Source of the DNA: a virus
IMG/VR virus record: IMGVR_UViG_3300028874_000370
Coordinates: 38,154 to 102,153 of that record
DNA: 64,000 nucleotides
Reading direction: 5' to 3' (one strand)
Position numbers and translations under genes: made by a program. Below, one piece after another: positions 39,907 to 49,873 of the stretch (position 1 is its first letter; every line of letters begins with the position of its first letter). A model generated the notes under the pieces. That model saw only the letters and a program-made list of their open reading frames with translations. It ran no database searches and was not told the DNA's origin.

Positions 39907-42066
39907 TTATGTGGTTCCGATGATCATATATCGATCATATAGCTCACATGGTAATGTTCCTTTATACAGAATATTACTAAAAGTACATTGGGCTTCGAAT
40001 GCTTCTAGGCTCTCTGAACTACTATGATGATCAATGTGTGAAAAATAATTATTGCTTTGTACAACTACGAGTTTGCCTTTTGGTATTTTCTCAAACCATT
40101 TAGGAATACTCTCCAAGTGTTCACAGCTAGTATTGATTAGGACGTTCCAAGAGATACCAAAGTGACCGGCAGCACTTAGACATGTAGTTCTTTCATAGTC
40201 TATGTCTAGCATGTCTCCTGTCGCCGCCTTAAACCTCCACCCATCAATGACATTATCGATGTTAAATAGGTCTGCTATCTTCTCGCATTTGGGGTCTTTA
40301 TCTAAGCTGACTATTTTCTGGATATTTTCTGGTTTATCATATAACTGAAATATGAAATTTGACAGTGAACCAATCCATCCGGCCAACACCAAGATATTTA
40401 ATTTGTCAACCAAATGTAGATTATTCAATTCATCAATGAGCCAAAATTTACTTAGCAATTGATCTCGACTTAAACAATCTCTGATCTCCGGTAAAGTAAT
40501 TTCAATAGATGGATCATATAAAAGACTAGTGAGATTGACTATTGTTTTTGTATCAATTTTGTTGTATCTGGTATACAGAAGTTCTTGTGTTTTTAGGTTC
40601 ATTAGTTGTTCTCTGAATTTTTTATTTAACCATTTAAAATCATTAATTTTAGATAGGTCATTTATACTATTAGCAAATCGTATTCCATATTCACCACCTA
40701 ATGTAGCACCCAATAACACAAAGAAAGAATAATCTCCTTTAGCTTCAGTTAGCCAGGTATTAAGACGTTGCTCTGATTGTGGATCGCTATTTTTAATCAC
40801 TCCACTAGCCAATTTGGTGCATTCTCTAAATGCACTACGAAAAGCATGAAATTCATCTGAATTAAAATGAGTAGTTGAGGCGACTTGATTTATAAGTTTA
40901 ACACCACTTCCTAATAATGTAGACATATCGACAAATTTATCACTAGCATTTTTGAACATTGACTTATGGAATAATTTAATGCCGCCATATCCGTATTCTA
41001 GGCCATTGACTGGATTTCTACATTTCCATATATGCACATATTGTTCTTCTTCAGCAAACCTAATATGGTCAAATTTAAAAAAATCTTCTACTATTGAATC
41101 ACCATCAACCACGTAAAAACTTGGAGTTGATGATAGAATACTTGCTTGAATGTGTGCATTTAGAATCCCATCGACTTTATGAACACACTTAGCATATGGA
41201 AATCTATTAATTAGATCTTCCCAATTTTTTTGTGCATTTGGCTCATCATATGATATGAAGATAATGTCATCCGATTGAAGAACATGACTGCATTTTATTT
41301 CATCGATTAATTTGATTTCAGCCCCACCAAAGTCATATTCGAAATTTGGTCTACTAGTATCTAAATTTTTAAAAGTGTTCTTATTGATTAAATACAATCC
41401 ATCATGAGTGAATCGCCTTTTGTGATCATAATCACAGGCCCAACTATGAATATATTTTTCATCATAAGAGTGAGGAACAAAACTAAAATCAAAATCTTCC
41501 GGGATGTAATCACAATGAATAACATAAAAATTATCCGTCTCTGCGATCTCACAAGCTTTTATTAACACTTCTTTCTTATTTGATGCGTCAACTCTTTTAA
41601 CTTCAGGCGCAATATTTTTAACAATATCAAAAGTTCTATTGTTTAATGGATCATTCTCTGATATAACCATAACATCAAGTAAACTTTTTTTAGATACTAT
41701 TCGGTCAATGTACTTTATATTTGTGGTGAACTCTGATAAAATTCTTTCTTTGTTGATTAAAAAAACTCCATCAAACCCGCTTTTATAATCATCACATGGA
41801 TTAGATTCAATCAACTCATATTGCCATGAATGACAATATTTTTCATCAAATTCAGCATACTCAAATTCAAAATCTAAAATTTCAAATTCATGATTAACAA
41901 CAAAGAAATTGGAAGTTAAAGAAAGTTTTGCTGCTTTCTTAAATGCAACAATTCCTTTATCTGAAGTAATCAGTTTTTTTAAGTGTGGATATTTTTTCTT
42001 ATGTCTGTTGAATCTGGATATGCTGCGTGCTGACCCATCTACTAAAAATATGATATCTAATGCCAT
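39907..42066 (-). CDS. multi-module glycosyltransferase-like protein with methyltransferase-like C-terminus (719 aa)
   Basis: The first ~410 residues contain three repeats of a glycosyltransferase-like unit, each with an acidic 'xxVVDGDSIV / YVIHCDYIP / FVVNHEFEI' segment and a 'HSW/HIW...YGYGGIKLF...FDGVFLINK' segment. The third repeat is clearly paralogous to 47506-48441 (YISYDEP, ITIDGDNIV, YGNGGVKLW). The C-terminal ~200 residues (LNILVLAGWIGSLSNFI, KIVSLDKDPKCEKIADLF) look like a Rossmann methyltransferase. It may build or modify a glycan. It has a TATAAT-like sequence upstream and ends at the strong 39859 terminator. Confidence 0.65.
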   Translation of the reverse strand: MALDIIFLVDGSARSISRFNRHKKKYPHLKKLITSDKGIVAFKKAAKLSLTSNFFVVNHEFEILDFEFEYAEFDEKYCHSWQYELIESNPCDDYKSGFDGVFLINKERILSEFTTNIKYIDRIVSKKSLLDVMVISENDPLNNRTFDIVKNIAPEVKRVDASNKKEVLIKACEIAETDNFYVIHCDYIPEDFDFSFVPHSYDEKYIHSWACDYDHKRRFTHDGLYLINKNTFKNLDTSRPNFEYDFGGAEIKLIDEIKCSHVLQSDDIIFISYDEPNAQKNWEDLINRFPYAKCVHKVDGILNAHIQASILSSTPSFYVVDGDSIVEDFFKFDHIRFAEEEQYVHIWKCRNPVNGLEYGYGGIKLFHKSMFKNASDKFVDMSTLLGSGVKLINQVASTTHFNSDEFHAFRSAFRECTKLASGVIKNSDPQSEQRLNTWLTEAKGDYSFFVLLGATLGGEYGIRFANSINDLSKINDFKWLNKKFREQLMNLKTQELLYTRYNKIDTKTIVNLTSLLYDPSIEITLPEIRDCLSRDQLLSKFWLIDELNNLHLVDKLNILVLAGWIGSLSNFIFQLYDKPENIQKIVSLDKDPKCEKIADLFNIDNVIDGWRFKAATGDMLDIDYERTTCLSAAGHFGISWNVLINTSCEHLESIPKWFEKIPKGKLVVVQSNNYFSHIDHHSSSESLEAFEAQCTFSNILYKGTLPCELYDRYMIIGTT

Positions 42067-42092
42067 ATGTTATTTTATTTTTCGTATACCTA

Positions 42093-42800
42093 TTATATCA
42101 TTGAATTGATATAGTTTTCTAAATCTTTTGGAGTTCCAACACCATGCATTTCATCCACTTGGCTTATTGCTATTTTATGACCCAATTCAGCATTTTGTGT
42201 ATAAATCGGAGCCACATAAAATTCATTATTAGTTCTGATGTTTTTATCAATCATCAATTCAGCGGCTTCAACAAACTTAGATCCATTAGACCAAAAATAT
42301 AATCCAGCAGTAGCGTGAGTTGAAATAGGATTTTTCTCTTCCACTTTAATAACTAGACCAGCATCATCTAGTAAGACAAAACTCCATTTAGGATCAACAT
42401 CTTCGAAAGTCATAATCAATCCATCATGAGTTAACAATAATGATAATGCTTTAGGATCCCAATGAATGATGTTGTCTGAATTCATTATAGCTAATACATC
42501 GTCATTGTTTATTAGATCTTTTGCTAATAACACAGTTCTGGCAGCCCCATCAGTAACATGGTCGATTAGTATTACATCAGAACCCAGCCAATTGGATGTT
42601 AAAAATTCTGTTGCATTATATAGAGCCTCATGTTCTTTCAATACCAGAAATATTTTATGTGACTCTACTGGAAAGGTATTGACCACATGCTCAATCATGG
42701 TTTTACCTAAAAACCTGATGAATGGCTTAGCATCTTCATATCCAGCGTTTTTAAATCTTTCTCCTTTTCCAGCCATAGGAATAACCAAATTTATTTTCAT
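42093..42800 (-). CDS. sugar-phosphate nucleotidyltransferase
   Basis: This 235-aa NTP_transferase-family protein starts with the nucleotide-binding signature NLVIPMAGKGERF (about 4-16) and DAKPFI (Lys25), followed by IMNSDNIIHW (metal Asp). It would form an NDP-sugar from NTP and a sugar phosphate. It overlaps the HAD gene (ATGA junction), a pairing typical of activated-sugar synthesis where the HAD protein dephosphorylates an intermediate. The substrate is unknown. Confidence 0.85.
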   Translation of the reverse strand: MKINLVIPMAGKGERFKNAGYEDAKPFIRFLGKTMIEHVVNTFPVESHKIFLVLKEHEALYNATEFLTSNWLGSDVILIDHVTDGAARTVLLAKDLINNDDVLAIMNSDNIIHWDPKALSLLLTHDGLIMTFEDVDPKWSFVLLDDAGLVIKVEEKNPISTHATAGLYFWSNGSKFVEAAELMIDKNIRTNNEFYVAPIYTQNAELGHKIAISQVDEMHGVGTPKDLENYINSMI

Positions 42801-43399
42801 ATTTTTCTAAGTTGCTCTAATGTGATCAGTGTACGGTTATTTACAAATTCTACATTAGCTTTGGCCTCATGAGCTGCTTTCAATCCAGCAATGGAATCTT
42901 CGAAAATTATAGTATCTTCATTAGAAATATTAAAACGAGCCATTATAGTATTAAAAATCTCTGGATCTGGTTTTGATCTAAATACTTCATTTCCAGCAAT
43001 ACTAAAATCTATGAATTCTGATAGACCAAGTGATTGAATAATTTTATCAACATATACTCTTCTCGAATTTGATCCTATTGCTATACGTATTCCTTTGTTC
43101 TTAATCCTTGAGAATTCAGATATAAGCAATTCATTCTTTTGAATAGAACCGAAAGCATTTAATGTCAAACTTTCTTTGAGTTCATCTATTGATTTAACAA
43201 TTTCATCAGAGAGACCATACTGCGCTCTCAGGCATTCCAATTTGTTGGTAGTACGGATACCATCACTCGCTGTTAGGTAATGTTCCCTGGACGCTTCCTC
43301 GTGAACCCGAGTGTATACTGCATCTCGTAATGCTGAAGTATGAATATGAGTTGTATTTGCTAATACTCCATCCATATCAAAAATGGCAAGTTTAATCAT
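42797..43399 (-). CDS. HAD-superfamily phosphatase / phosphoglucomutase-like
   Basis: The protein has 200 aa: motif I FDMDGVL (Asp8, Asp10), motif II in IGSNSRR, Lys in FRSKPDPEIF and motif IV IIFEDSIAGLKAAHEA. The cap is of the beta-phosphoglucomutase type. It acts on a sugar phosphate, probably in the pathway of the adjacent nucleotidyltransferase. A late box (43451-43458) lies inside the upstream gene and may add late expression. Confidence 0.85.
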   Translation of the reverse strand: MIKLAIFDMDGVLANTTHIHTSALRDAVYTRVHEEASREHYLTASDGIRTTNKLECLRAQYGLSDEIVKSIDELKESLTLNAFGSIQKNELLISEFSRIKNKGIRIAIGSNSRRVYVDKIIQSLGLSEFIDFSIAGNEVFRSKPDPEIFNTIMARFNISNEDTIIFEDSIAGLKAAHEAKANVEFVNNRTLITLEQLRKI

Positions 43400-43826
43400 A
43401 CATGGCTCCTACTAAATCAGAACATACTCCATATATATTGCTTTGGACATTATTTATACCCATACCGATTTCTGGCATGACCGCAATACTATTTTGGCAC
43501 AATTGTTTTCCTGGGTAGGTCCAAAAATAACCAGATGATGTTAATACTCGATCATCAGTATCGTGCCAGAAGAAGTGTTCGATTTGATTTTTATTTAGTT
43601 CTATCAATGCTTCTAAATTTTTAGCATGACACCAAAGGCCTTTCTTTTTTAAAAAAGATACCGGAACGGCATAAGTTGGAGTATCATGCCCGAGATAAAA
43701 TCCATCTTCGGTGTACCATACATCAATTTCGGTGTTGTATTTTTTTAAAGTGTTTACGACATATGTCGGATCATTCTCTAAAGTTGATGGGCCTTCAGTA
43801 TTACCCCGGTGCGATATTAAAATCAT
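43392..43826 (-). CDS. GDPD-like (glycerophosphodiesterase/PLC-type) small protein
   Basis: The protein has 144 aa. ISHRGNTEGP near the start, TEIDVWYTEDGFYLGHD at about 33-49 and HFFWHDTDD follow the His/Glu-Asp/His pattern of GDPD-type TIM-barrel phosphodiesterases, but it is shorter than usual (about 240). It is therefore a minimal or divergent member. Its place between glycosyltransferase-like and HAD genes suggests action on a glycerophosphate- or phosphosugar-containing substrate. Confidence 0.6.
   Translation of the reverse strand: MILISHRGNTEGPSTLENDPTYVVNTLKKYNTEIDVWYTEDGFYLGHDTPTYAVPVSFLKKKGLWCHAKNLEALIELNKNQIEHFFWHDTDDRVLTSSGYFWTYPGKQLCQNSIAVMPEIGMGINNVQSNIYGVCSDLVGAMYD
43451..43458 (-). 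promoter_or_regulatory. internal late promoter box
   Basis: An exact minus-strand TATAAATA lies within the 43392-43826 gene, 52 bp before the HAD gene start. It may be chance, because it is inside coding sequence, but its spacing is right for a late promoter. Confidence 0.35.
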
Positions 43827-44581
43827 GATATGTAAAAGTCCTCATGGATTTTATTGATTTTATGATAATCGGTTATATGATGTAGACCACTAGCATTGTG
43901 CCGCACTATTGTTTCGTGCGCATTAGTTACATTCATTTGGATATTGCTATCCCGACAATATTTGTATAATAATGCCTCTGGGCTACATATCATCTCGTTT
44001 GATGGCTTACGTTTTAATAGTGTCATACAGTTATTATACTGGTTTGCTAAATGATCCATCACAATAGAATTAGCATAATATATACGATCATGCGCAAATG
44101 GATAATTGCCAGGTCGGCTAACAGAATTATTATAAGTATTGTCAATCCATGAAAAATATGCAGAATTATGAACAAGTTCAACAGGATCAAAAAATAAATT
44201 ATGATTCCATATCAAATCAAATCTACATTTGACTACGATATCATATTGGAATTCATTCACTAATTCATAATTCTTTTTTAGATTGTTAGCATGCATCAAA
44301 GAATATAATTGTGGAAGAGTACTAGAATAAATAAATTTTTTATCTTCATCTATTTTAATAGAAATAGGATTATAAAATTTAACAATCTTATTGAAGGTCT
44401 CTTTTTGGACTTGATTAGTAGTAACAACACCTTTCTTTTCTGCATCACGATATCTAGTGGTATCATGATTCCATACATGGATAAAATAATCCGGATTAGC
44501 CTTTGAAAAATATCTAAGAATTCCTGGAGCAGCCGTTTCAAATGTTCTTGGCTGTCCAGTTAATAATACAGCAACACGCAT
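43823..44581 (-). CDS. glycosyltransferase-like protein (252 aa)
   Basis: MRVAVLLTGQPRTFETAAPG at the start, then FIHVWNHDT and YDIVVKCRFDLIWN (Arg-Phe-Asp as a D-x-D-like acidic site), match the style of uncharacterised glycosyltransferase-like proteins found in viral and bacterial surface-glycan loci. It overlaps the GDPD-like gene by four bases. Sugar donor and acceptor are unknown. Confidence 0.6.
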   Translation of the reverse strand: MRVAVLLTGQPRTFETAAPGILRYFSKANPDYFIHVWNHDTTRYRDAEKKGVVTTNQVQKETFNKIVKFYNPISIKIDEDKKFIYSSTLPQLYSLMHANNLKKNYELVNEFQYDIVVKCRFDLIWNHNLFFDPVELVHNSAYFSWIDNTYNNSVSRPGNYPFAHDRIYYANSIVMDHLANQYNNCMTLLKRKPSNEMICSPEALLYKYCRDSNIQMNVTNAHETIVRHNASGLHHITDYHKINKIHEDFYIS

Positions 44582-44583
44582 TG

Positions 44584-46086
44584 TTATTTTCCTGGTTGAA
44601 TATAATCTTGTGAACCTGGATTAGCTTTACATGGCTCAGCAATCCATCCTTCAGTTTCGGAAATATTATTTATTAATTGAATCGGGATTGTTTTCGTAAC
44701 TGGGATAGAATCATACCATCCAGATAACATAGGAAAAGTCTTTTTGAAATCTTTTCCTCTTCGTTGATCATACTGAGTAAAGAAACTTTTGAAATCCCGT
44801 TGTCTTGATTCTATACTGGATGTATAATCATGCCCAACTTGAATTTCTCTAAGATATGCGATTAATCTTTCCAATCCTTCGTATTCCATTTGATGAAGAT
44901 TGCCTCTGCCTCTGCCTCTTTTTGTTTGGGGCTGATTAAACCAATTTTCTTTCAACCAAACCTCTAAATGATCTGCTCGTTCATGCCTAAAGTTTTCCGG
45001 TAAAGTTACTACACTTTGAAAACTTGGAAATCTCAATATATTAAAGCTCATAAAAGCACAATGATTGCCATATTCCTTTTTGATTTCAATCATTGCATCC
45101 ATGAATTCAGTAATAGAAAATAAACAAAGACTATTGATAGTCATCATCATATTCAACTGCTTAATATTTCCTTCACTTAATAATTTTTTAATATTCCCTA
45201 GCCAAGACCCCCAAACCAGTCCATCTCGGATATATTCGGCCGCATTACCAAATGATTCATTAGAAGTATACAATACAAATTTTTTAAAGCTATGAGAGGT
45301 ATCGCATAGCTTTTGGATTAGTTTTTGATTAACACCCAAATTAGAATTAACGGCAAATTGAACTTCGCACTCGGGGTGTTCTTTCCACCAATCAATAAGC
45401 TTCCAAAAATCTTGGCTCATCATTGCTTCGCCACCAGTTACCCGGAGTTCAGTCAATGTATATTGAAGATCTTTCTCCCACCATTCCATGAAAGCTACCA
45501 CATATGGATTATTTTCATTCTTGATTCCATATGGCTGTGCCCATGATCCATCAGATTGAAAAGCCGCTGCTCCATCGCTAACCAAATGTTCATACTGTCC
45601 GTTAACCTTAATATCACTCATCCAAGTTGTTGAGAATGAAGGACTACAATATGAACACGCAAAATTACAATTAGAATCAAATGCGATTTCTAATGTTTTG
45701 AGATCTACATCCTGTTCAGGATCCATCTTAGAAGCCAACTCAAGTTCTTTATCTGTGTAAATTACACTTTTGAATACCCGATCGCTAACATGGGTAATCC
45801 CCAGATCTTCTACCTTCCAGCAATAGTCACATTCATCCGGACGGACTCCATCTATCATTTGACCACGAAGTGTTTTTTTGTATTTGGTATTGTGGAGGGC
45901 CTTATAATTATCTTTTAATTCTTCTAACGGGATTTTATGGGCCGGTGGATGATGACATGATGTAGTCATCCCGTTCCCAAGCCAAACAGTGGCATTATAC
46001 CATTTGGCCCCGCAAAAACTAGGACTTAGATTATCTAAGACCCTAGTTTTATAATCTTGGTATGATTCAGTAATTGGTTTAGGCAT
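44584..46086 (-). CDS. radical SAM protein, twitch type, copy 2 (500 aa)
   Basis: ATG 46086 (MPKPITES) is used; earlier TTG codons are unlikely. The [4Fe-4S] motif CNFACSYC is at Cys140/144/147, followed by RVTGGEAMM, the SAM-binding GGE. An N-terminal Cys/His set (Cys25, C44-H-H, C86-x2-C89) may hold an auxiliary cluster. It is clearly paralogous to its neighbour 46079-47506. Such proteins are common in T4-like aquatic phages, but their substrates are unknown. It overlaps its neighbour by eight bases. Confidence 0.85.
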   Translation of the reverse strand: MPKPITESYQDYKTRVLDNLSPSFCGAKWYNATVWLGNGMTTSCHHPPAHKIPLEELKDNYKALHNTKYKKTLRGQMIDGVRPDECDYCWKVEDLGITHVSDRVFKSVIYTDKELELASKMDPEQDVDLKTLEIAFDSNCNFACSYCSPSFSTTWMSDIKVNGQYEHLVSDGAAAFQSDGSWAQPYGIKNENNPYVVAFMEWWEKDLQYTLTELRVTGGEAMMSQDFWKLIDWWKEHPECEVQFAVNSNLGVNQKLIQKLCDTSHSFKKFVLYTSNESFGNAAEYIRDGLVWGSWLGNIKKLLSEGNIKQLNMMMTINSLCLFSITEFMDAMIEIKKEYGNHCAFMSFNILRFPSFQSVVTLPENFRHERADHLEVWLKENWFNQPQTKRGRGRGNLHQMEYEGLERLIAYLREIQVGHDYTSSIESRQRDFKSFFTQYDQRRGKDFKKTFPMLSGWYDSIPVTKTIPIQLINNISETEGWIAEPCKANPGSQDYIQPGK

Positions 46087-47506
46087 TATCAACAATAGGT
46101 TCTACTAAGTTTTTGCATTCGTTATAAAACGGAATCAACTCTGGAAAGGTCGCATGAAAATCGGTATGTCGACGTTTATCATATTCTTTATGATATATGA
46201 AAAAATCTTTCATATTTTTATTTAACTCAGGATCTATCTCATTCATATAATCAACTAGCCGTTCTACCTGATCGATCTCTTCTAAATAAATCCGACCAGC
46301 TTTGTTAGGACTTGTATTTTTTGCATGAGCATAAACATACTCTTTCCATTTAGCTCCATATTCTTTTTTAATATCATCTGGTAAAGATCTTAAATTCAGA
46401 TATTGGGGCCAACGGATATAGTTAATCATCATTGGGATTCTATTATGCGCATCATTGCCATTGTATTCAGTTCTCAGAGTAAAAATAAGATCTAAAAAAT
46501 TATGGAAAGTAGTGACACATAATAAATTTGTAGCGACCATGAAATGTAGACGTTGTTGATCTTCGGTGTTTGATAAAAAATATCTAACATTAGAAACAAA
46601 TTCATCGTAAACCAAACCAAATCTAATATACTCGGCTTGAGACCCAGTTGCTTCTAAACTAGTAAACACATCAAACTGTTTTACTTTACCTTTGAGCTTA
46701 TGTGTGTACTCAACCAATTTGTCTATTAGTTTTCTAGGAACATTCAAATTCGTATTAACAGCGAGTTCTAAATTTGGCTGTGGATTTTCGATTAGATAAT
46801 CAAACACTGCCCAAGTATGTTTAGAGAGCAATGGCTCACCGCCAGTAATCCTAAATACATTGAGAGTTTGAACCAGTTCAGGCCACCACTTCCAGAAAGC
46901 TTCGACATATGGATTGTAATCATCTCGTTTAATTGGAAATCTTCCGGCCGATTTCATCCATTGGATATCATGAATCTTTCCATCAGACAAAGTATAAGGA
47001 CCATACCTCTCAATTTCTTCTGTCCACTTTGAAGACACATCTGGTGTACAGTATGTACATTTGAAATTGCAGGTATTCTCGAATGCTATTTCAACATAGG
47101 TTGGATTGATATATTTACCAATACCCGAATCAAGAACAGTCTTCATACTATCCATGGCCCAAGGAGAAATGCTTTTATACGTCCGATCACTTAAATGATT
47201 ACCAGCATTCTCGATGTTCCAACAGTAATTACATTCCGGTGTCTGAACCCCGTTAAGCATATCTTGTCTAGCAACAAACTTAATTGGAGTATTATGTAGG
47301 GCTTTAGGATCGGCTTCAACCGCAGAAGCTTCTACTTTGTGGGCCGATGGATGATGACATGAATGAGTATATCCATTCCATAAATAAATTGTAGATTGAA
47401 GCCACTTAGCAGTACAGAATGTAGGTGACACTTTATTAATCACCTCATCACGCATTTTATAATACCCATCCATCGCTATTTGGTTGGGGCTTTTTTCTTG
47501 TTCCAT
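46079..47506 (-). CDS. radical SAM protein, twitch type, copy 1 (475 aa)
   Basis: ATG 47506 shares one base with the stop of the preceding gene. The motif CNFKCTYC (Cys146/150/153) and FRITGGEPLL bind cluster and SAM. It has the same N-terminal Cys/His set as the next gene (Cys31, C50-H-H, C92-x2-C95), conserved at matching positions, which argues for a real auxiliary metal site. Two tandem paralogues suggest consecutive or heterodimeric chemistry on a glycan or peptide in this island. Confidence 0.87.
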   Translation of the reverse strand: MEQEKSPNQIAMDGYYKMRDEVINKVSPTFCTAKWLQSTIYLWNGYTHSCHHPSAHKVEASAVEADPKALHNTPIKFVARQDMLNGVQTPECNYCWNIENAGNHLSDRTYKSISPWAMDSMKTVLDSGIGKYINPTYVEIAFENTCNFKCTYCTPDVSSKWTEEIERYGPYTLSDGKIHDIQWMKSAGRFPIKRDDYNPYVEAFWKWWPELVQTLNVFRITGGEPLLSKHTWAVFDYLIENPQPNLELAVNTNLNVPRKLIDKLVEYTHKLKGKVKQFDVFTSLEATGSQAEYIRFGLVYDEFVSNVRYFLSNTEDQQRLHFMVATNLLCVTTFHNFLDLIFTLRTEYNGNDAHNRIPMMINYIRWPQYLNLRSLPDDIKKEYGAKWKEYVYAHAKNTSPNKAGRIYLEEIDQVERLVDYMNEIDPELNKNMKDFFIYHKEYDKRRHTDFHATFPELIPFYNECKNLVEPIVDNA

Positions 47507-48441
47507 TATAATCCTAGTTCTGCTTCGATAGCCATAGACCATGGCGAATGTTGAATAGTTTGTACGCTTTTAAAGAATTTGCTTTGCGATGGATTATAAA
47601 TGCATAATTCCAATCCTATGTATTTTTTAATTTTACTTCCAAGCGCAAAGCACTCTTCGCCTAGTAGCTGATTGGTTTCAAGCCTAGACGAACTTTTGAA
47701 TTTGGCTAATTCTTCTTCACCAAAAGCTTTAAACCATTCATAATCACTAATGTTGGAAAGTTCAAAGTTTGGATCCAGATTAGTCATACAAATCCCGAGG
47801 CGAGTTCCGTAGATAGCAGCTACCCCATTATCGACATCTGCGCCAACACAGGACCACACCAGGAGACGTCGTAAATTTTCCTGATATACCACCTTAGAAA
47901 TCAACACGGGGTCCACTCTGGCTCCCTCGTTGAGTGTCATTTTACATCCTTCACGAAATCCTGCTCGAAAGGCTTGGAACATTGATCCTTCTGGGTGTGT
48001 TATCGATAGAACTGAATCTAATTGAAGATACGTTTTATCCCAACAAAAATCTAATTTTTCTTCTTCTGTTACTGCATTCTCATGAGATTTCATATTATGA
48101 ACCCAATCACGAGTCCACAATTTAACGCCGCCATTACCATAAACTAAACCGTTGATATTGTTGATCGAGTTCCAGCTGAATGCACAATTCTTATATTTTT
48201 CTGGAATATCTATAACCAAATCAAATAACTTTTCATCGACTATGTTATCACCATCTATTGTGATAAATCGGCCAGTTTCACTTTGGTCTGCGCAAGCTTT
48301 ATGGGCCGCATCAAATCCTTTCACACCATGAACCCGTTTAGCCCAGGGTGCTTTCTCTAATAGATTAGCCCAATTTTCTTCACACTTCGGCTCATCATAC
48401 GAGATATAAAATGTATCAAATTCTGATAGTTGTTGTTTCAT
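47506..48441 (-). CDS. glycosyltransferase-like protein (311 aa)
   Basis: The N-terminal half repeats the unit seen three times in the 719-aa protein: FYISYDEPKCEENW, RVHGVKGFDAAHKAC, RFITIDGDNIVDE (D-x-D-like) and NGLVYGNGGVKLW. The C-terminal half resembles that protein's middle region (MFQAFRAGFREGCKMTL versus EFHAFRSAFRECTKLAS). This may be the single-module ancestor or partner. A late-like AATAAATA box lies upstream. No donor specificity can be read. Confidence 0.65.
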   Translation of the reverse strand: MKQQLSEFDTFYISYDEPKCEENWANLLEKAPWAKRVHGVKGFDAAHKACADQSETGRFITIDGDNIVDEKLFDLVIDIPEKYKNCAFSWNSINNINGLVYGNGGVKLWTRDWVHNMKSHENAVTEEEKLDFCWDKTYLQLDSVLSITHPEGSMFQAFRAGFREGCKMTLNEGARVDPVLISKVVYQENLRRLLVWSCVGADVDNGVAAIYGTRLGICMTNLDPNFELSNISDYEWFKAFGEEELAKFKSSSRLETNQLLGEECFALGSKIKKYIGLELCIYNPSQSKFFKSVQTIQHSPWSMAIEAELGL

Positions 48442-48461
48442 ATTATTTTTTTATTGAATAT

Positions 48462-49016
48462 TTATTTTATCACTAATCCATATGTCTCAAATACTTTCCT
48501 CGTGAAAATACTGACCTTAGTGATATCGTGTTTAAAGTCATAGACCATTATTCCATTGGATTGAGATAAGTCCATCATATTAACTTTAATAATTTCTATT
48601 AATTTGTTTGGATTGTTCTTAGACGAAACATAATATTCTATATATTGTTTAGTTTTTTCTAGTGTCCCATATAAAGACCAAGCATATTGGATTAATTCTT
48701 TTTTAAGCTCAATAGTCATTTGGTTAGCTTTTATAGTTACTGTTATTTCAGGATCAGGAACATTCTCTTTTAACAGAATCGGAGTATAAAAAAACTGATT
48801 GACCGCTTCAGATGTTTTTTCTTTTTCTATCAGGTGAGCTTTGTCACCATCAAAATATACAACATATTGATTTAATAAATGAGGAGAGTGAATCAGTTTG
48901 GAACCTAAATCTGGATCAATTCTGATAATATGACATTCATCATCTTGTTTTAGCATTGGTGAATTTCTTCTAATCCTCAATGATTTTTTTTCTACATATA
49001 GATACCAATCATTCAT
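48462..49016 (-). CDS. hypothetical protein (184 aa)
   Basis: I do not recognise it. It starts by a four-base ATGA overlap with the preceding glycosyltransferase-like gene and is charged, alpha/beta, without signal or membrane segments. Position within the island suggests a role with the neighbouring transferases. Confidence 0.7.
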   Translation of the reverse strand: MNDWYLYVEKKSLRIRRNSPMLKQDDECHIIRIDPDLGSKLIHSPHLLNQYVVYFDGDKAHLIEKEKTSEAVNQFFYTPILLKENVPDPEITVTIKANQMTIELKKELIQYAWSLYGTLEKTKQYIEYYVSSKNNPNKLIEIIKVNMMDLSQSNGIMVYDFKHDITKVSIFTRKVFETYGLVIK

Positions 49017-49873
49017 ATCCCGAGTTTCCGTTCCATGGTTTCGATCATTTGATCCGTGATAAAGTCTTTTAAGTGATAATGAAAAGGTAAAGTTTGTTTA
49101 TAATTACCAATAAACAATTCGCCATCTTCAGTAAAATAAGATTGGATTACACTATTCCAATCCTCTGGAATTTTAGGAGCTTTTACTTCTAGATTCCATT
49201 TTTGTAATTGAGTCTTCATATGTACAAAAGTCGGAATTTCTAAATATGAATTATTATTTAATTGTTCCGTATCTAAAATTTTAGCCGCTATAGCAAAGAC
49301 TACATCAGTACTAACAAAAGTAGGTCTTGTTTCTGGTTCCAAAAACTCTGCAAAATATGATTGCCAATTGTAATATATATGCTCTGCTAATTTGAATAAT
49401 TCGAATGCATTATCAGATTTATTAAAATAGAAAAAAGCAGTATATACATTTGGTAAATTATTAGCGGTAAAAACTTTTCTATAATAATCAGATTCTACTT
49501 TCTCATTCCGGTATGTAGAGGCTGATGTAGTAAAAACAATATCTGATTTGCTAAGACTATCCCACCATAAACTGATATCTGTAGTGAATAACATATCAGC
49601 ATCAAGCTTAACAGTCTCATCATACGGAGACATATGGATTGCTTTCCATTCATTCTCCAATTTCCAATCAGAGGAAGCCGCGTGATCACCCCAGGGGATC
49701 TCAATGACCTGATCAAATATGTTCTTATACTGAGGATCAATTGTAGTCCCAGGTGTGATTCCTATTGATAAGGATGAATATTCGAGTTGAGATAGCTTAA
49801 GTGATAAAGCCAAGGCATACGCTAATCTGATATATGCATCACCTTGAGCAATTGTGAAAAATCCTTTACTCAT
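49013..49873 (-). CDS. glycosyltransferase-like protein, GT8-type (286 aa)
   Basis: ATG 49873 (MSKGFFTIAQG) is used; an upstream TTG lies inside the previous gene. The metal motif is LDADMLF, in the context DETVKLDADML, typical of GT-A retaining enzymes that bind a nucleotide sugar. TSASTYR and VYTAFFYFNK follow. It is paralogous to 49866-50765 (MSKG start, SPYDET, LDVDF). The pair overlap by eight bases. Confidence 0.7.
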   Translation of the reverse strand: MSKGFFTIAQGDAYIRLAYALALSLKLSQLEYSSLSIGITPGTTIDPQYKNIFDQVIEIPWGDHAASSDWKLENEWKAIHMSPYDETVKLDADMLFTTDISLWWDSLSKSDIVFTTSASTYRNEKVESDYYRKVFTANNLPNVYTAFFYFNKSDNAFELFKLAEHIYYNWQSYFAEFLEPETRPTFVSTDVVFAIAAKILDTEQLNNNSYLEIPTFVHMKTQLQKWNLEVKAPKIPEDWNSVIQSYFTEDGELFIGNYKQTLPFHYHLKDFITDQMIETMERKLGI

